From contig UREH01000111.1 in NCBI GenBank assembly GCA_900546835.1, forward strand, positions 1-7,625: a DNA stretch of 7,625 nt, written 5' to 3'. The notes below the pieces were generated by a model. That model was not told the DNA's origin, did not search any database, and was given only the letters and a program-made list of their open reading frames with translations. This document shows, piece by piece, positions 7,592-7,625 of the stretch. The translations under genes and the position numbers were made by a program. Position 1 is the stretch's first letter. Each line of letters begins with the position of its first letter. Source of the DNA: an uncultured Porphyromonadaceae bacterium. GTDB lineage: Bacteria > Bacteroidota > Bacteroidia > Bacteroidales > Muribaculaceae.

Positions 7592-7625
7592 CTGTCTCTT
7601 ATACACATCTCCGAGCCCACGAGAC
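7592..7625. other. Nextera transposase adapter (sequencing artefact)
   Basis: The last 34 bases are the full Nextera adapter: the 19-bp mosaic end CTGTCTCTTATACACATCT followed by the 15-nt CCGAGCCCACGAGAC tail of the index-2 side. This is library-preparation DNA left untrimmed at the contig end. Genome ends at or before 7591. Read on the minus strand it produces the artificial peptides MGSEMCIRDS and MYKRQ at the front of predicted proteins. Confidence 0.98.

Noticed and set aside
7288..7620. 110-codon minus-strand frame beginning MGSEMCIRDS
   Set aside because: It starts inside the sequencing adapter and runs in the wrong frame across the real ferredoxin-type gene.

Overview
The window is the end of an assembled contig from a GC-rich bacterium, most likely a member of the Bacteroidales (inference). 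Three things point there: SecD and SecF fused in one polypeptide, two promoters of the Bacteroidota type (TTTG, 19-20 nt, TAnnTTTG), and start codons mostly without a Shine-Dalgarno sequence. All five genes that can be supported, plus one gene tail, lie on the minus strand and so read from right to left. I see no mobile element, CRISPR array, tRNA or rRNA.

Layout from the right edge (upstream) to the left: (1) 7592-7625 is a complete Nextera transposase adapter, not genome. (2) 7409-7591 is the C-terminal 60 codons of a 4Fe-4S ferredoxin-type protein, cut off by the adapter. (3) 7408-6983 is a 426-nt stretch without a convincing gene; it holds two hairpins, a near-consensus promoter and a leader of about 195 nt in front of secDF. 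(4) secDF (970 codons) encodes the fused accessory subunit of the Sec translocon and is followed by a strong intrinsic terminator. (5) cvpA has its own promoter, with an inverted repeat in the spacer and an unusually short leader. (6) A 198-nt spacer carries two copies of a 17-bp hairpin-forming repeat. (7) sufB, sufC and the first 253 codons of sufD form the core of a SUF iron-sulfur cluster assembly operon that runs off the left edge.

Functionally the window is mostly housekeeping. SufBCD is the scaffold and ATPase complex that builds Fe-S clusters; the partial ferredoxin-like protein upstream is a typical Fe-S client, though nothing shows the two are linked. SecDF uses the proton gradient to help pull exported proteins across the inner membrane, and CvpA is a small inner-membrane protein. 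I found no evidence of a new multi-gene system. The points worth a second look are non-coding: the twin hairpins before sufB, two G-quadruplex motifs in the sufB-sufC spacer, the operator-like palindrome in the cvpA promoter and the long secDF leader. The adapter must be trimmed before the right end is annotated.
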